This document shows, piece by piece, positions 5,883 to 12,291 of a DNA stretch of 12,990 nt (the stretch's first letter is position 1; every line of letters begins with the position of its first letter). Both the position numbers and the translations under genes were made by a program. This DNA comes from Burkholderiales bacterium (GTDB lineage Bacteria; Pseudomonadota; Gammaproteobacteria; Burkholderiales; Burkholderiaceae), in NCBI GenBank assembly GCA_947371645.1, contig CANBQJ010000099.1, forward strand, positions 1-12,990, read 5' to 3'. Below the pieces are notes generated by a model. The model worked only from the letters and a program-made list of their open reading frames with translations. It searched no databases and was not told where the DNA came from.

Positions 5883-7585
5883 GCGGGCACCACCTGGCCT
5901 TGGCCGGCTTCGCGCTTGCCGATGAGGCAGGCGTTCACGCTCAGGGCAAAACTTTGCCAGATGGCAGCCAGGTCGCGCCGGATGGCCCGCAGGTAGTCGC
6001 CTTCAGGCTTGTGCTCGTACGGGAAGTTGGACAGCGCGCAAGAGCTGCGGTTGTAGATGACGACTTCGGCCAGCAGGTCGTCGGCCAGGCCCTGAAAGGG
6101 GGCCAGCACCTGAGGTGTCAAGGCGGCACGGCCTTGCTCCACGGCGTGGTGAGCGGTGTGCAGGGGCAGCGCCTGCAGGGTGTGCAAGGCGTCGGTGTAC
6201 AGGGCCTCCAGCGCGTTGATCACGGCCTTTTGCGTCAGCTGGTCGGCGTCTTGCTGCGACAAGGCGGTGTGCACGTGCTCCCGGTAGCGGGTCAGGGCGT
6301 GGCTGCGCGCCTGCTGGACCCAGTCGGCAAAGACCTGGAGCTGGCGGTCGTTTTCGGCGTCCAGCTTGCCGTCGTTGGCCGCTTCGCTGGGGCGGGAAGC
6401 CGCCTGGCCCTGGCCCGGCACCAGCAGCTGGCGGCGCAAGCGCGCGGCCGCAGCCAGGGCGCCCTCCAGGTAGCCGCCGCCGCGTGCTGCGGTCTCGGTG
6501 CCACCCAGGTAGAGGCGGCCTTGCCAGTGGGCTTCGGCCAGCACGGGCAGGCCGTACTGCGGGTGGCCCACACCACCCATGTTCTCTTCTTCCACGTCCA
6601 ACGGGCTGCAGGTGGTGTCTTCCAGAGACCAGTCCTGCCACAGGCGGCTCACCTGCAGGGATTCGTCTGCAGCGGCTTCGCCAAAGAGCTGCACGACCTG
6701 GCTCTCCAGCAGCATGTCGCGGCCACGCTCGAAGGCCGGGCGTTGTGATGCGCCCAAGGCCGCAAAGCCGGCCAGCACTGCACCCGGGTAGGCGCCAGGC
6801 GTGCCCTCATCCGGCCCGCCGGCGTCGAAGACCTCGGCCAGCATGGCCTGGGCGTGCGTCACCCAGGCGTTGCCCGTGTGGCCCTTGTCGTGCCAGAAAG
6901 CCCGCTTGTAGACGAAGGCGGCCTTGGCGGCCGTCGCCATCCAGGTGGGCGTGTCGCGCAAGGCGGTGCGCAGCACGGCGGGCAGCTCGGGGTCGAAGCG
7001 CACGGTGGCGTCCACCACGCGGGGCGGCAGGGCCAGCACCACCTTGCGCGCCTGCACGGTGACCAGTTGATCGCCGTGCTGCATCAGCAGGCTGACGTGG
7101 TCACCATGGTCCATCAAGGTCACCAGCCGGTGGTTCAGGCTCAGGCGAGCCCCGGGCAGTTGCCGGGCCAGGGCATCGATGATGGTGCCCACGCCACCCA
7201 CCACGCGGTGGGCACCGCCATGCACGGCCCCCGGCGTGGCTGGCGTGCTGCCATCGGCAGCGGGGCGCATCTGCGGTGTCAGCGCCACGGCTTGCGGCGG
7301 CTGGCCAGGGTCGTGCAGGTGCATCACCCGGCCGTCGTCCAGCTGGGGCAGGGCTTGCAGGCCCAGGTCGGCCACCAGGCGGGTGACCATCGCCTGGTTG
7401 TCGGGCCAGAACCAGGTGGCGCCCAGGTCGACCGGGGTGCCATCGGGCGCGGTGGCCGTGAGGGCGCGGCCCCCCAGGCGTTCGCGTGCTTCAAACAGCT
7501 GCCAGTTCTGCTTGCGGCTGGCTTGGAGGCTGTGCGCCAACGCCAGACCACACAAACCGCCGCCGACGATGGCCACATCCAGCAT
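5879..7585 (-). CDS. Flavin monoamine oxidase-like FAD-dependent oxidoreductase with C-terminal extension
   Basis: A 568-residue FAD enzyme of the monoamine/polyamine oxidase family, expected to oxidise an amine or amino acid with release of H2O2. The Rossmann motif VGGGLCG is at 7-13, the ribose-binding E32 and the ERLGGR motif at 35-40. The C-terminal FAD motif LYLGGTETAARGGGYLEGAL is at 358-377. K221 in KAAFVYKRAFW aligns with the catalytic-site lysine of human MAO (K296 of MAO-B). The cysteine that binds FAD covalently in MAO is V339 here, so FAD is probably bound non-covalently. Residues about 390-568 form a mainly helical, Ala/Gln-rich extension of unknown function, not part of the usual fold. 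The ATG at 7585 is preferred because GAGGG (7591-7595) lies 5 nt upstream. A GTG at 7612 would add nine residues but has a poor ribosome site. It is the first gene of the operon, coupled to the ATPase by a 4-nt overlap. Confidence 0.9.
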   Translation of the reverse strand: MLDVAIVGGGLCGLALAHSLQASRKQNWQLFEARERLGGRALTATAPDGTPVDLGATWFWPDNQAMVTRLVADLGLQALPQLDDGRVMHLHDPGQPPQAVALTPQMRPAADGSTPATPGAVHGGAHRVVGGVGTIIDALARQLPGARLSLNHRLVTLMDHGDHVSLLMQHGDQLVTVQARKVVLALPPRVVDATVRFDPELPAVLRTALRDTPTWMATAAKAAFVYKRAFWHDKGHTGNAWVTHAQAMLAEVFDAGGPDEGTPGAYPGAVLAGFAALGASQRPAFERGRDMLLESQVVQLFGEAAADESLQVSRLWQDWSLEDTTCSPLDVEEENMGGVGHPQYGLPVLAEAHWQGRLYLGGTETAARGGGYLEGALAAAARLRRQLLVPGQGQAASRPSEAANDGKLDAENDRQLQVFADWVQQARSHALTRYREHVHTALSQQDADQLTQKAVINALEALYTDALHTLQALPLHTAHHAVEQGRAALTPQVLAPFQGLADDLLAEVVIYNRSSCALSNFPYEHKPEGDYLRAIRRDLAAIWQSFALSVNACLIGKREAGQGQVVPA

Positions 7586-7594
7586 GGTTGCCCT

Positions 7595-7635
7595 CACAAG
7601 TCTTCGAAACACACCTGTTCACTGCGAGACTTGTG
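7595..7635 (-). promoter_or_regulatory. Perfect 9-bp inverted repeat in the leader of the oxidase operon
   Basis: CACAAGTCT (7595-7603) and AGACTTGTG (7627-7635) are exact reverse complements separated by 23 nt, with centres 32 bp apart, about three helical turns. In the transcript the downstream arm joins directly onto the GAGGG ribosome site at 7591-7595, sharing one base. It could be an operator for a dimeric regulator or an RNA stem that controls ribosome access. A weak promoter-like pair overlaps it on the minus strand: TTGACC at 7639-7644, then 17 nt, then TGAACA at 7616-7621. The -10 match is poor (2 of 6). The repeat is certain; its role is inference. Confidence 0.5.
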
Positions 7636-7647
7636 CCAGGTCAAAGC

Positions 7648-7675
7648 AGCCCTGTTTGCCTGGGCCGGCAGGGCT
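7648..7675 (-). terminator. Hairpin between the SDR gene and the oxidase operon
   Basis: AGCCCTG (7648-7654) and CAGGGCT (7669-7675) are exact reverse complements with a 14-nt loop. The hairpin lies 107 nt after the stop of the minus-strand SDR gene and before the leader of the oxidase operon, so it could end SDR transcription. No T-run follows on the minus strand, so a rho-independent terminator is only a possibility. The rest of the 196-nt gap (7586-7781) shows no open frame or RNA gene that I can recognise. Confidence 0.3.
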
Positions 7676-7781
7676 TGAGGCCTGGCGAACGCGTCGCAAG
7701 GCGAACAAACCTGCCATGTGGGTGTCGCTGCGTGTGAGGAAACCGCCAAAGCGCAGCCAAAGCGATGGCTGACCGCCGCGC

Positions 7782-8675
7782 TCAGCTGTGCCAGGCGCTC
7801 GCCACCAGCTGGCTGAAGTGAACCGCATCGTGGCCGAGCACCTGGCGGAAGGGCTGGGGGTCGGCCACATTGTCCTGGGCCAGCATGGCCAGGGTCTCGC
7901 TGCACCAGGGCATGGCGGGGATGAGGTCGCCAATGCGGGCGCTCAAGGTGGTCAGCGGGCCGGGCAGGGGCAGCACCCAGGCGCGCGGGCCCTTCATCTG
8001 CTCGCGCAGGCTGGCCACCAGGGCGGCCATGGTCAGGGCCTGCGGGCCCACAGCATGCAGCACCGGGCCGGGCAGGGCGCCACGCACCAGCTTGCCCACG
8101 GCCTCGGCCAGGTCGCCCACGGCCACGGGCTGCACCTGGGCGCGCATCATGGGGCCGGGCAGGCAGAGCAAAGGTGTGCGCGCCAGGGTCATGAAGAGCT
8201 GGCTGCTGGCCCCGCCCGTGCCATAGACCACGCTGGGCCGCACGACGGCGGCCTGCAGCCGGCCTTGCTCGGCCAGGGCCAACAGGTGGGTGTCGGCCGC
8301 GAGCTTGGTGCGCGCGTAAACGGTGTTGCTGCCCACGATGCCCAGCGCCGAGATCTGGATGACGCGTGGCACGCCGGCTTGCGCGCAGGCGTCGAACAAG
8401 GCCTTGGGCGTGGCCTCGTGCGTGGGCTGGATGCGGCGCGAGGGCGTGTCGCGCAAGACGCCCACCGCGTTGATGACCACGTCCATGCCTTGCACGCGCG
8501 GCAGCCAGACGTCTGGGGTGGTGTCGACGTTGTAGTCCACGATGGGGCCGGTCGCGGGCTTGCCGCCATCGCCGCGGCCGGAGGTGGCCGCGACCACTTC
8601 ATGGCCGGCCTGGGTCAGGGTCTGCGCCAGGCGTTGGCCGATGAAGCCGCTGGCGCCGCACAGCAGGATTTTCAT
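7782..8675 (-). CDS. Atypical SDR / NAD(P)-binding epimerase-like protein (NDUFA9-type)
   Basis: A 297-residue protein of the extended or atypical short-chain dehydrogenase superfamily, probably binding NAD(P)H. The N-terminus is the dinucleotide-binding strand and turn GASGFIG (7-13). MDVVINAVGVLRD (64-76) follows, then VIQISALGI (105-113), Y120 and K124 in YARTK (the YxxxK pair), and VVRPSVVYG (144-152). This pattern fits the NDUFA9-like or UDP-glucose 4-epimerase-like branch, members of which often have structural or unknown roles. There is no membrane segment or fused DoxX-type domain. The ATG at 8675 fits the family start exactly but has no visible Shine-Dalgarno sequence. The gene lies 120 nt downstream of the AEC transporter on the same strand, so it may have its own promoter. 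The fold is clear; the substrate is not. Confidence 0.88.
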   Translation of the reverse strand: MKILLCGASGFIGQRLAQTLTQAGHEVVAATSGRGDGGKPATGPIVDYNVDTTPDVWLPRVQGMDVVINAVGVLRDTPSRRIQPTHEATPKALFDACAQAGVPRVIQISALGIVGSNTVYARTKLAADTHLLALAEQGRLQAAVVRPSVVYGTGGASSQLFMTLARTPLLCLPGPMMRAQVQPVAVGDLAEAVGKLVRGALPGPVLHAVGPQALTMAALVASLREQMKGPRAWVLPLPGPLTTLSARIGDLIPAMPWCSETLAMLAQDNVADPQPFRQVLGHDAVHFSQLVASAWHS

Positions 8676-8749
8676 GTTGCGTGGTGTGAATGGGTTCGGT
8701 TCATTGTGTGCCCAAAGCGACTGCGCGCCGGGCCAAACTGCGCCGATGT

Positions 8750-8765
8750 CGAGGCTTTGGCCTCG
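8750..8765 (-). terminator. Short GC-rich stem-loop after the AEC transporter gene
   Basis: CGAGGC (8750-8755) pairs perfectly with GCCTCG (8760-8765) around a 4-nt loop, with two further G-T wobble pairs outside. It is 30 nt past the stop of the minus-strand transporter gene, where a terminator would be expected. No T-run follows on the minus strand. The rest of the 120-nt gap (8676-8795) shows no recognisable promoter for the SDR gene. Confidence 0.3.
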
Positions 8766-8795
8766 GTCGTCGTCCGCGGTCGGTGTCCGATGGCC

Positions 8796-9731
8796 TCAAG
8801 CGGTGAGCGCCAGCAGCACCGGCGTGCTCAGGGCCGACAGGCCCGTTGACATCACCAGGCTGGCGGCGACCGGGCCTTCCAGCGTCTTGAAGTGCCGCGA
8901 CATCAGGTAGACGTTGGCGCCCACCGCGATGGAGCCCAACAGCACCACCGCGCGGGTCTCCATGCGGCCCAGCCCCAGTCCCCAGGCCAGGCCCCAGACC
9001 ACCAGAGGCTGCACCACCAGCTTCATCCCGGTCATGGCCAGGCTGCTGCGCCAGTGCGCGCGGATGCCGTGCTCATTGAGGCCCAGCCCCAGGGTGAACA
9101 AGGCCAGTGGCGCGGCGACCTCGCCCACCCAGGTCAAGGGCAGGCGCAGGGCCTCAGGCAGCGTCCAGCCGCTCAGGCCCACGGCCGTGCCACTCAGGAT
9201 GCCCACGATCAGCGGGTTGGTCAGCACGCTGCGCACCGTGGCACCCAGGCCTTGCAGCGAGAGGCTGCCGTGCCGTGCCCATTCGACGCTCGCCGTCACC
9301 AGCGTCCACAGCGTGAGGGCGTTGAACACCAGCACCAGGGCCACCGTGGGCAGGGCCGCTTCACCCAGGGTGACCTTGGCCAGCGGGATGCCCAGCAGCG
9401 CGTTGTTGGAAAACACCCCGGCCAGGCCAAACAGCGATTGCGACACCCCGTCCATGCCAAAGGCCCGCCAGGCCAGCCAGCGGCCCAGGCCGAACACGAT
9501 GAGGCAGCTGCCAAAGAAGGCGAGCAGCACGCGCCAGTCCACAGGCGGCAGGCGAGACAGCTCGCTCATCATCCGAAACAGCAGCGCGGGCAGGGCCACG
9601 CTGAACACCAGCTTGCCCAGCACCTCGCCGGCTTTCGCAGGCCAGCGGGGCCAGTGCGACAGGCCCCAGCCCAGGCCCACCAGCGCAAACAGCGGGGCAC
9701 ACAGGGCCAGGTAATGCAGCAGTGCGCTCAA
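8796..9731 (-). CDS. AEC family transporter (auxin efflux carrier-like permease)
   Basis: A 311-residue inner-membrane permease of the AEC family, whose bacterial members carry small organic acids and similar metabolites. It is hydrophobic throughout, with about ten predicted membrane helices in two halves. The first-half motif FSNNALLGIP (107-116) and NPLIVG (172-177) are typical of the family. A second-half region, GSIAVGANVYLMSRHF (266-281), fits the matching discontinuous helix. The only start that preserves the first helix is a TTG at 9731 (protein start SALLHYLALCAPLF), with AGG 5 nt upstream. This TTG overlaps the TGA stop of PBP1A by 4 nt (TTGA). Expression is therefore likely coupled to PBP1A translation. 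The substrate cannot be inferred. The family call is strong; the start codon is moderately sure. Confidence 0.9.
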   Translation of the reverse strand: MSALLHYLALCAPLFALVGLGWGLSHWPRWPAKAGEVLGKLVFSVALPALLFRMMSELSRLPPVDWRVLLAFFGSCLIVFGLGRWLAWRAFGMDGVSQSLFGLAGVFSNNALLGIPLAKVTLGEAALPTVALVLVFNALTLWTLVTASVEWARHGSLSLQGLGATVRSVLTNPLIVGILSGTAVGLSGWTLPEALRLPLTWVGEVAAPLALFTLGLGLNEHGIRAHWRSSLAMTGMKLVVQPLVVWGLAWGLGLGRMETRAVVLLGSIAVGANVYLMSRHFKTLEGPVAASLVMSTGLSALSTPVLLALTA

Positions 9732-12211
9732 AACAGCCTGTCCAGGATGCTCTTGCCCTTGTTGTCGCCCTTGTTGTCACCTTTGCCATCGGCCTTGTCG
9801 GCTTCGCGGCCGCCGCCCGACTGGAAGGGGGATTCGTCCACCTGAACAGGCTCTTCAACTTCAGAGGCAGCAGGGTCTGGCGGGATGGGGATCAGGCTGC
9901 GGTCGATGGGCTCTTCGCCCATGCCCAGCTCATGGATGAAGCCGCCATGCGCCCATTCGAGGTAGCGCCAGCCGGTCTCGGTGAGCAGCACGCCATCGGG
10001 CACAGGCAGCTCCTGCACGGGCTCTTTGGCCAGTGCCGTGGCCATGTACTGGATCCAGGCGGGCAGGGCCAGCGAGGCACCAGAGGCCTGAGAGCCCAGG
10101 CTGCGCGGCGTGTCATAGCCCAGCCAGACCACGGCCACCACATGCGGCTGAAAACCGGCAAACCAGGCGTCAAAGACGTCGTTGGTGGTGCCCGTCTTGC
10201 CGTACAGGTCGGGCCGCTTGAGCTGGCCTTGCGCGCGGGCCGCCGTGCCGCTGCGCGTCACCTCGTTGAGCAAGGTGCCGATCATGAAGGTGTTGCGCGC
10301 CGGGACCACGCGCTGGCTCTCGTCCATCGTGGCCTGGGGGGCTTCGAACACGGCCTTGCCATCGCCGTCCGAGATGCGCTGGATCAGCACCGGGCTCACC
10401 TTGAGGCCGCCGTTGGCGATGACCGCATAGGCCGTGGCCATCTGCATGGGCGTGGTGCTGCCCGCGCCCAAGGCCAGCGTGAGGTTGTCGGGGTGCTTGT
10501 CGACGTCGAAACCGAATTTGCCTGCCCATTCGCGCGCGGCCGGCGGGCCCAGCAGCTGCACCAGGCGGATGCTGACCAGGTTCTTGGACTTGGCCAGGCC
10601 AATGTGCAAGGGCACCGGCCCGTCCGCGCTGCCGTCCGCGTTGCCGGGGCTCCAGTCGCCGATGGTGATGGGCGCGTCATTGACCAGGGTCTCGGGCATG
10701 ACGCCGTTTTCCATGGCGGCGCCATACAGGAAGGGCTTGAAGCTGGAGCCCGGCTGGCGCCAGCCCTGGGTCACGTGGTTGAACTGGTTGCGGCGGAAGT
10801 CGAAGCCACCCACCAGCGCGCGCACCTGGCCGTTGCGCGGGTCCAGCGCCACCAGGGCGCCTTCGGCTTCGGGCCACTGCGTGATCACCCAGTCGTTGCC
10901 TTGTTGCAGCACGCGCACCACGGCGCCGCGGCTGAGCCTGAGCTTCTCATTGGCCTTGGCCGACAGGCCGCTCTGCACCTGGCGCAGGCCCTTGCCCGTC
11001 ACATCGATGACCTCGCCCGTGGCCAGCACCACCGTCACGGCGCGGGCACCGGCATGCGTCACGACGGCCACGTGCAACATGTCGTCGTCGGCATAGTCAG
11101 CCAGGCTCTGCGCCACGGCCGGGTCCTTGTTGTCGAGGTCGGCGTCCAGGTCTTCGCGGTCTTCGGGGCCGCGCCAGGACAGGCTCAACTCGCGGTCGAT
11201 CAAGGTCTTGCGCAGGGCCTTCCAGGCGGCCTGCTGCTCGTTGGCGCGCAAGGTGGTCACCACCTTCATGCCGGTCGTGTAGGCGGCATCGCCGTACTGC
11301 GCAAAGACCTGCTGGCGGGCCAGTTCGGCCACGTACTCGGCGTGCACCTCGGCGTCGCCAGCGCCGCGCACAGTGAGCTTCTCTGCTTTGGCGGCCTCCA
11401 GGCCGGCCTCATCGATCACCCCTTGCGTCAGCATGCGGCCCAGCACCACGAGTTGGCGGGTGCGGGCGCGTTCAGGGTTCTTGACGGGGTTGGCGTAGGC
11501 GGGGTTTTGCGGCAGGCCGGCCAGCATGGCGCATTCGGCGGCAGACAGCTTGTCCAGCGGTTTGCCGAAGTAGGTCTGCGCGGCTTCGGCAAAGCCATAG
11601 GCGCGGTTGCCCAGGTAGATCTGGTTCATGTAGAGCGTGAGGATCTGGTCCTTGCTCAGCTCGCGTTCGATCTTGAGCGACAGCAGCGCCTCTTTGAGCT
11701 TGCGGCTGAGGGTGCGCTCACGCGTCAGGAAGAAGGTGCGTGCCACCTGCTGGGTGATGGTGGAGGCGCCCTGGCGGCGCCCGCCGGTGAGGTTGGACAC
11801 CGCTGCCCGCATCACCCCGACCACGTCGATGCCCGGGTGCTCGTAAAAGCGTGCGTCCTCAACGGCCAGCAGGCTGTCGCGCATCAGCTTGGGGATTTGC
11901 TCAAAAGGCAGGTACTGTCGCCTTTCCTGGCCAAAGCCGCCAATCTCGACGCCATCCGAGGTGTACACCCGCAATGGCAGCTTGGGCTGGTAGTGCGCCA
12001 GGCCGCTGGTGTCGGGCAACTGGGGGACGAGCACGGCCAGGCTGATCCCCAGGCCCAGCAGGATGCTCAGGACCAGCCCGGCAAGAGCCCACAGGCCAAT
12101 GCGCAGCCAGCGGGGCAGGCCACCTGCGGCGTCCTGGCTGAAATCGATGGGCGCCGGGGCGCCTTCGGGGGCGTCAGGCTGGGTGACGTCAAAAGGGGGC
12201 TGCTTGGACAA
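9728..12211 (-). CDS. mrcA: Penicillin-binding protein 1A (bifunctional transglycosylase/transpeptidase)
   Basis: An 827-residue class A PBP that polymerises and cross-links peptidoglycan from the periplasmic face. A short cytoplasmic N-terminus (about 1-36) precedes one membrane anchor (about 37-62). The GT51 transglycosylase domain follows (about 85-260), with EDARFYEHPGID (118-129, E118 catalytic), GASTITQQ (148-155) and SKDQILTLYMNQIYLG (186-201). A linker/OB-like region spans about 320-435. The transpeptidase domain has the SSFK tetrad with nucleophile S489 and K492, SKN at 542-544, and KTGT at 672-675. The charged tail ends in a Gly-Asp-Asn-Lys repeat and SILDRLF. All catalytic motifs are intact and the length is normal for PBP1A. 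The start is a TTG at 12211: no ATG or GTG occurs before the membrane anchor, and no good Shine-Dalgarno is visible. In many proteobacteria this gene lies next to pilMNOPQ; here its neighbours are an amidotransferase and an AEC carrier. Confidence 0.95.
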   Translation of the reverse strand: MSKQPPFDVTQPDAPEGAPAPIDFSQDAAGGLPRWLRIGLWALAGLVLSILLGLGISLAVLVPQLPDTSGLAHYQPKLPLRVYTSDGVEIGGFGQERRQYLPFEQIPKLMRDSLLAVEDARFYEHPGIDVVGVMRAAVSNLTGGRRQGASTITQQVARTFFLTRERTLSRKLKEALLSLKIERELSKDQILTLYMNQIYLGNRAYGFAEAAQTYFGKPLDKLSAAECAMLAGLPQNPAYANPVKNPERARTRQLVVLGRMLTQGVIDEAGLEAAKAEKLTVRGAGDAEVHAEYVAELARQQVFAQYGDAAYTTGMKVVTTLRANEQQAAWKALRKTLIDRELSLSWRGPEDREDLDADLDNKDPAVAQSLADYADDDMLHVAVVTHAGARAVTVVLATGEVIDVTGKGLRQVQSGLSAKANEKLRLSRGAVVRVLQQGNDWVITQWPEAEGALVALDPRNGQVRALVGGFDFRRNQFNHVTQGWRQPGSSFKPFLYGAAMENGVMPETLVNDAPITIGDWSPGNADGSADGPVPLHIGLAKSKNLVSIRLVQLLGPPAAREWAGKFGFDVDKHPDNLTLALGAGSTTPMQMATAYAVIANGGLKVSPVLIQRISDGDGKAVFEAPQATMDESQRVVPARNTFMIGTLLNEVTRSGTAARAQGQLKRPDLYGKTGTTNDVFDAWFAGFQPHVVAVVWLGYDTPRSLGSQASGASLALPAWIQYMATALAKEPVQELPVPDGVLLTETGWRYLEWAHGGFIHELGMGEEPIDRSLIPIPPDPAASEVEEPVQVDESPFQSGGGREADKADGKGDNKGDNKGKSILDRLF
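9758..9781 (-). repeat. Two 12-nt tandem copies encoding the Gly-Asp-Asn-Lys repeat of PBP1A
   Basis: The units at 9758-9769 and 9770-9781 differ at one base (cttgttgtcgcc against cttgttgtcacc). They encode two adjacent Gly-Asp-Asn-Lys blocks in the disordered tail of PBP1A. Nearby Lys/Gly/Asp-rich sequence suggests slippage-driven growth of the tail. Copy number may vary between strains without disturbing the reading frame. Confidence 0.7.
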
Positions 12212-12291
12212 GGCGGCTCGCGGGGCTGACAGAGACCCTGCATTATCCGTGGGCCGCGTGGGTCGGCACTGTGGGTGGGCCGGTCAGCCGT
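12212..12291 (-). promoter_or_regulatory. 80-nt gap upstream of PBP1A with a -10-like hexamer
   Basis: The minus strand carries GATAAT (12242-12247), matching the sigma-70 -10 hexamer at 5 of 6 positions, in an otherwise GC-rich gap. Transcription starting just after it would give a leader of about 25 nt before the TTG start of PBP1A. No acceptable -35 hexamer stands at the 16-18 nt spacing, so the call is weak. PBP1A may instead be read through from the upstream amidotransferase gene on the same strand. I see no terminator in the gap. Confidence 0.3.

Noticed and set aside
7586..7612. GTG at 7612 as the amine oxidase start
   Set aside because: The ATG at 7585 has GAGGG at good spacing and starts right at the FAD-binding strand. 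The extra nine residues have no support and would run through the inverted repeat.
7788..8849. A 353-codon plus-strand frame opposite the SDR gene and the following gap
   Set aside because: It is composed of His/Gly/Gln-rich shadow translation, while the minus strand has a clear GASGFIG Rossmann start and a YxxxK pair.
9722..12229. An 835-codon open frame on the plus strand opposite PBP1A
   Set aside because: It is in exact codon register with the sense gene and stays open only because PBP1A uses no TTA, CTA or TCA codons. Its translation is low-complexity (rich in His, Gln, Gly, Val, Ala) with no domain motif.
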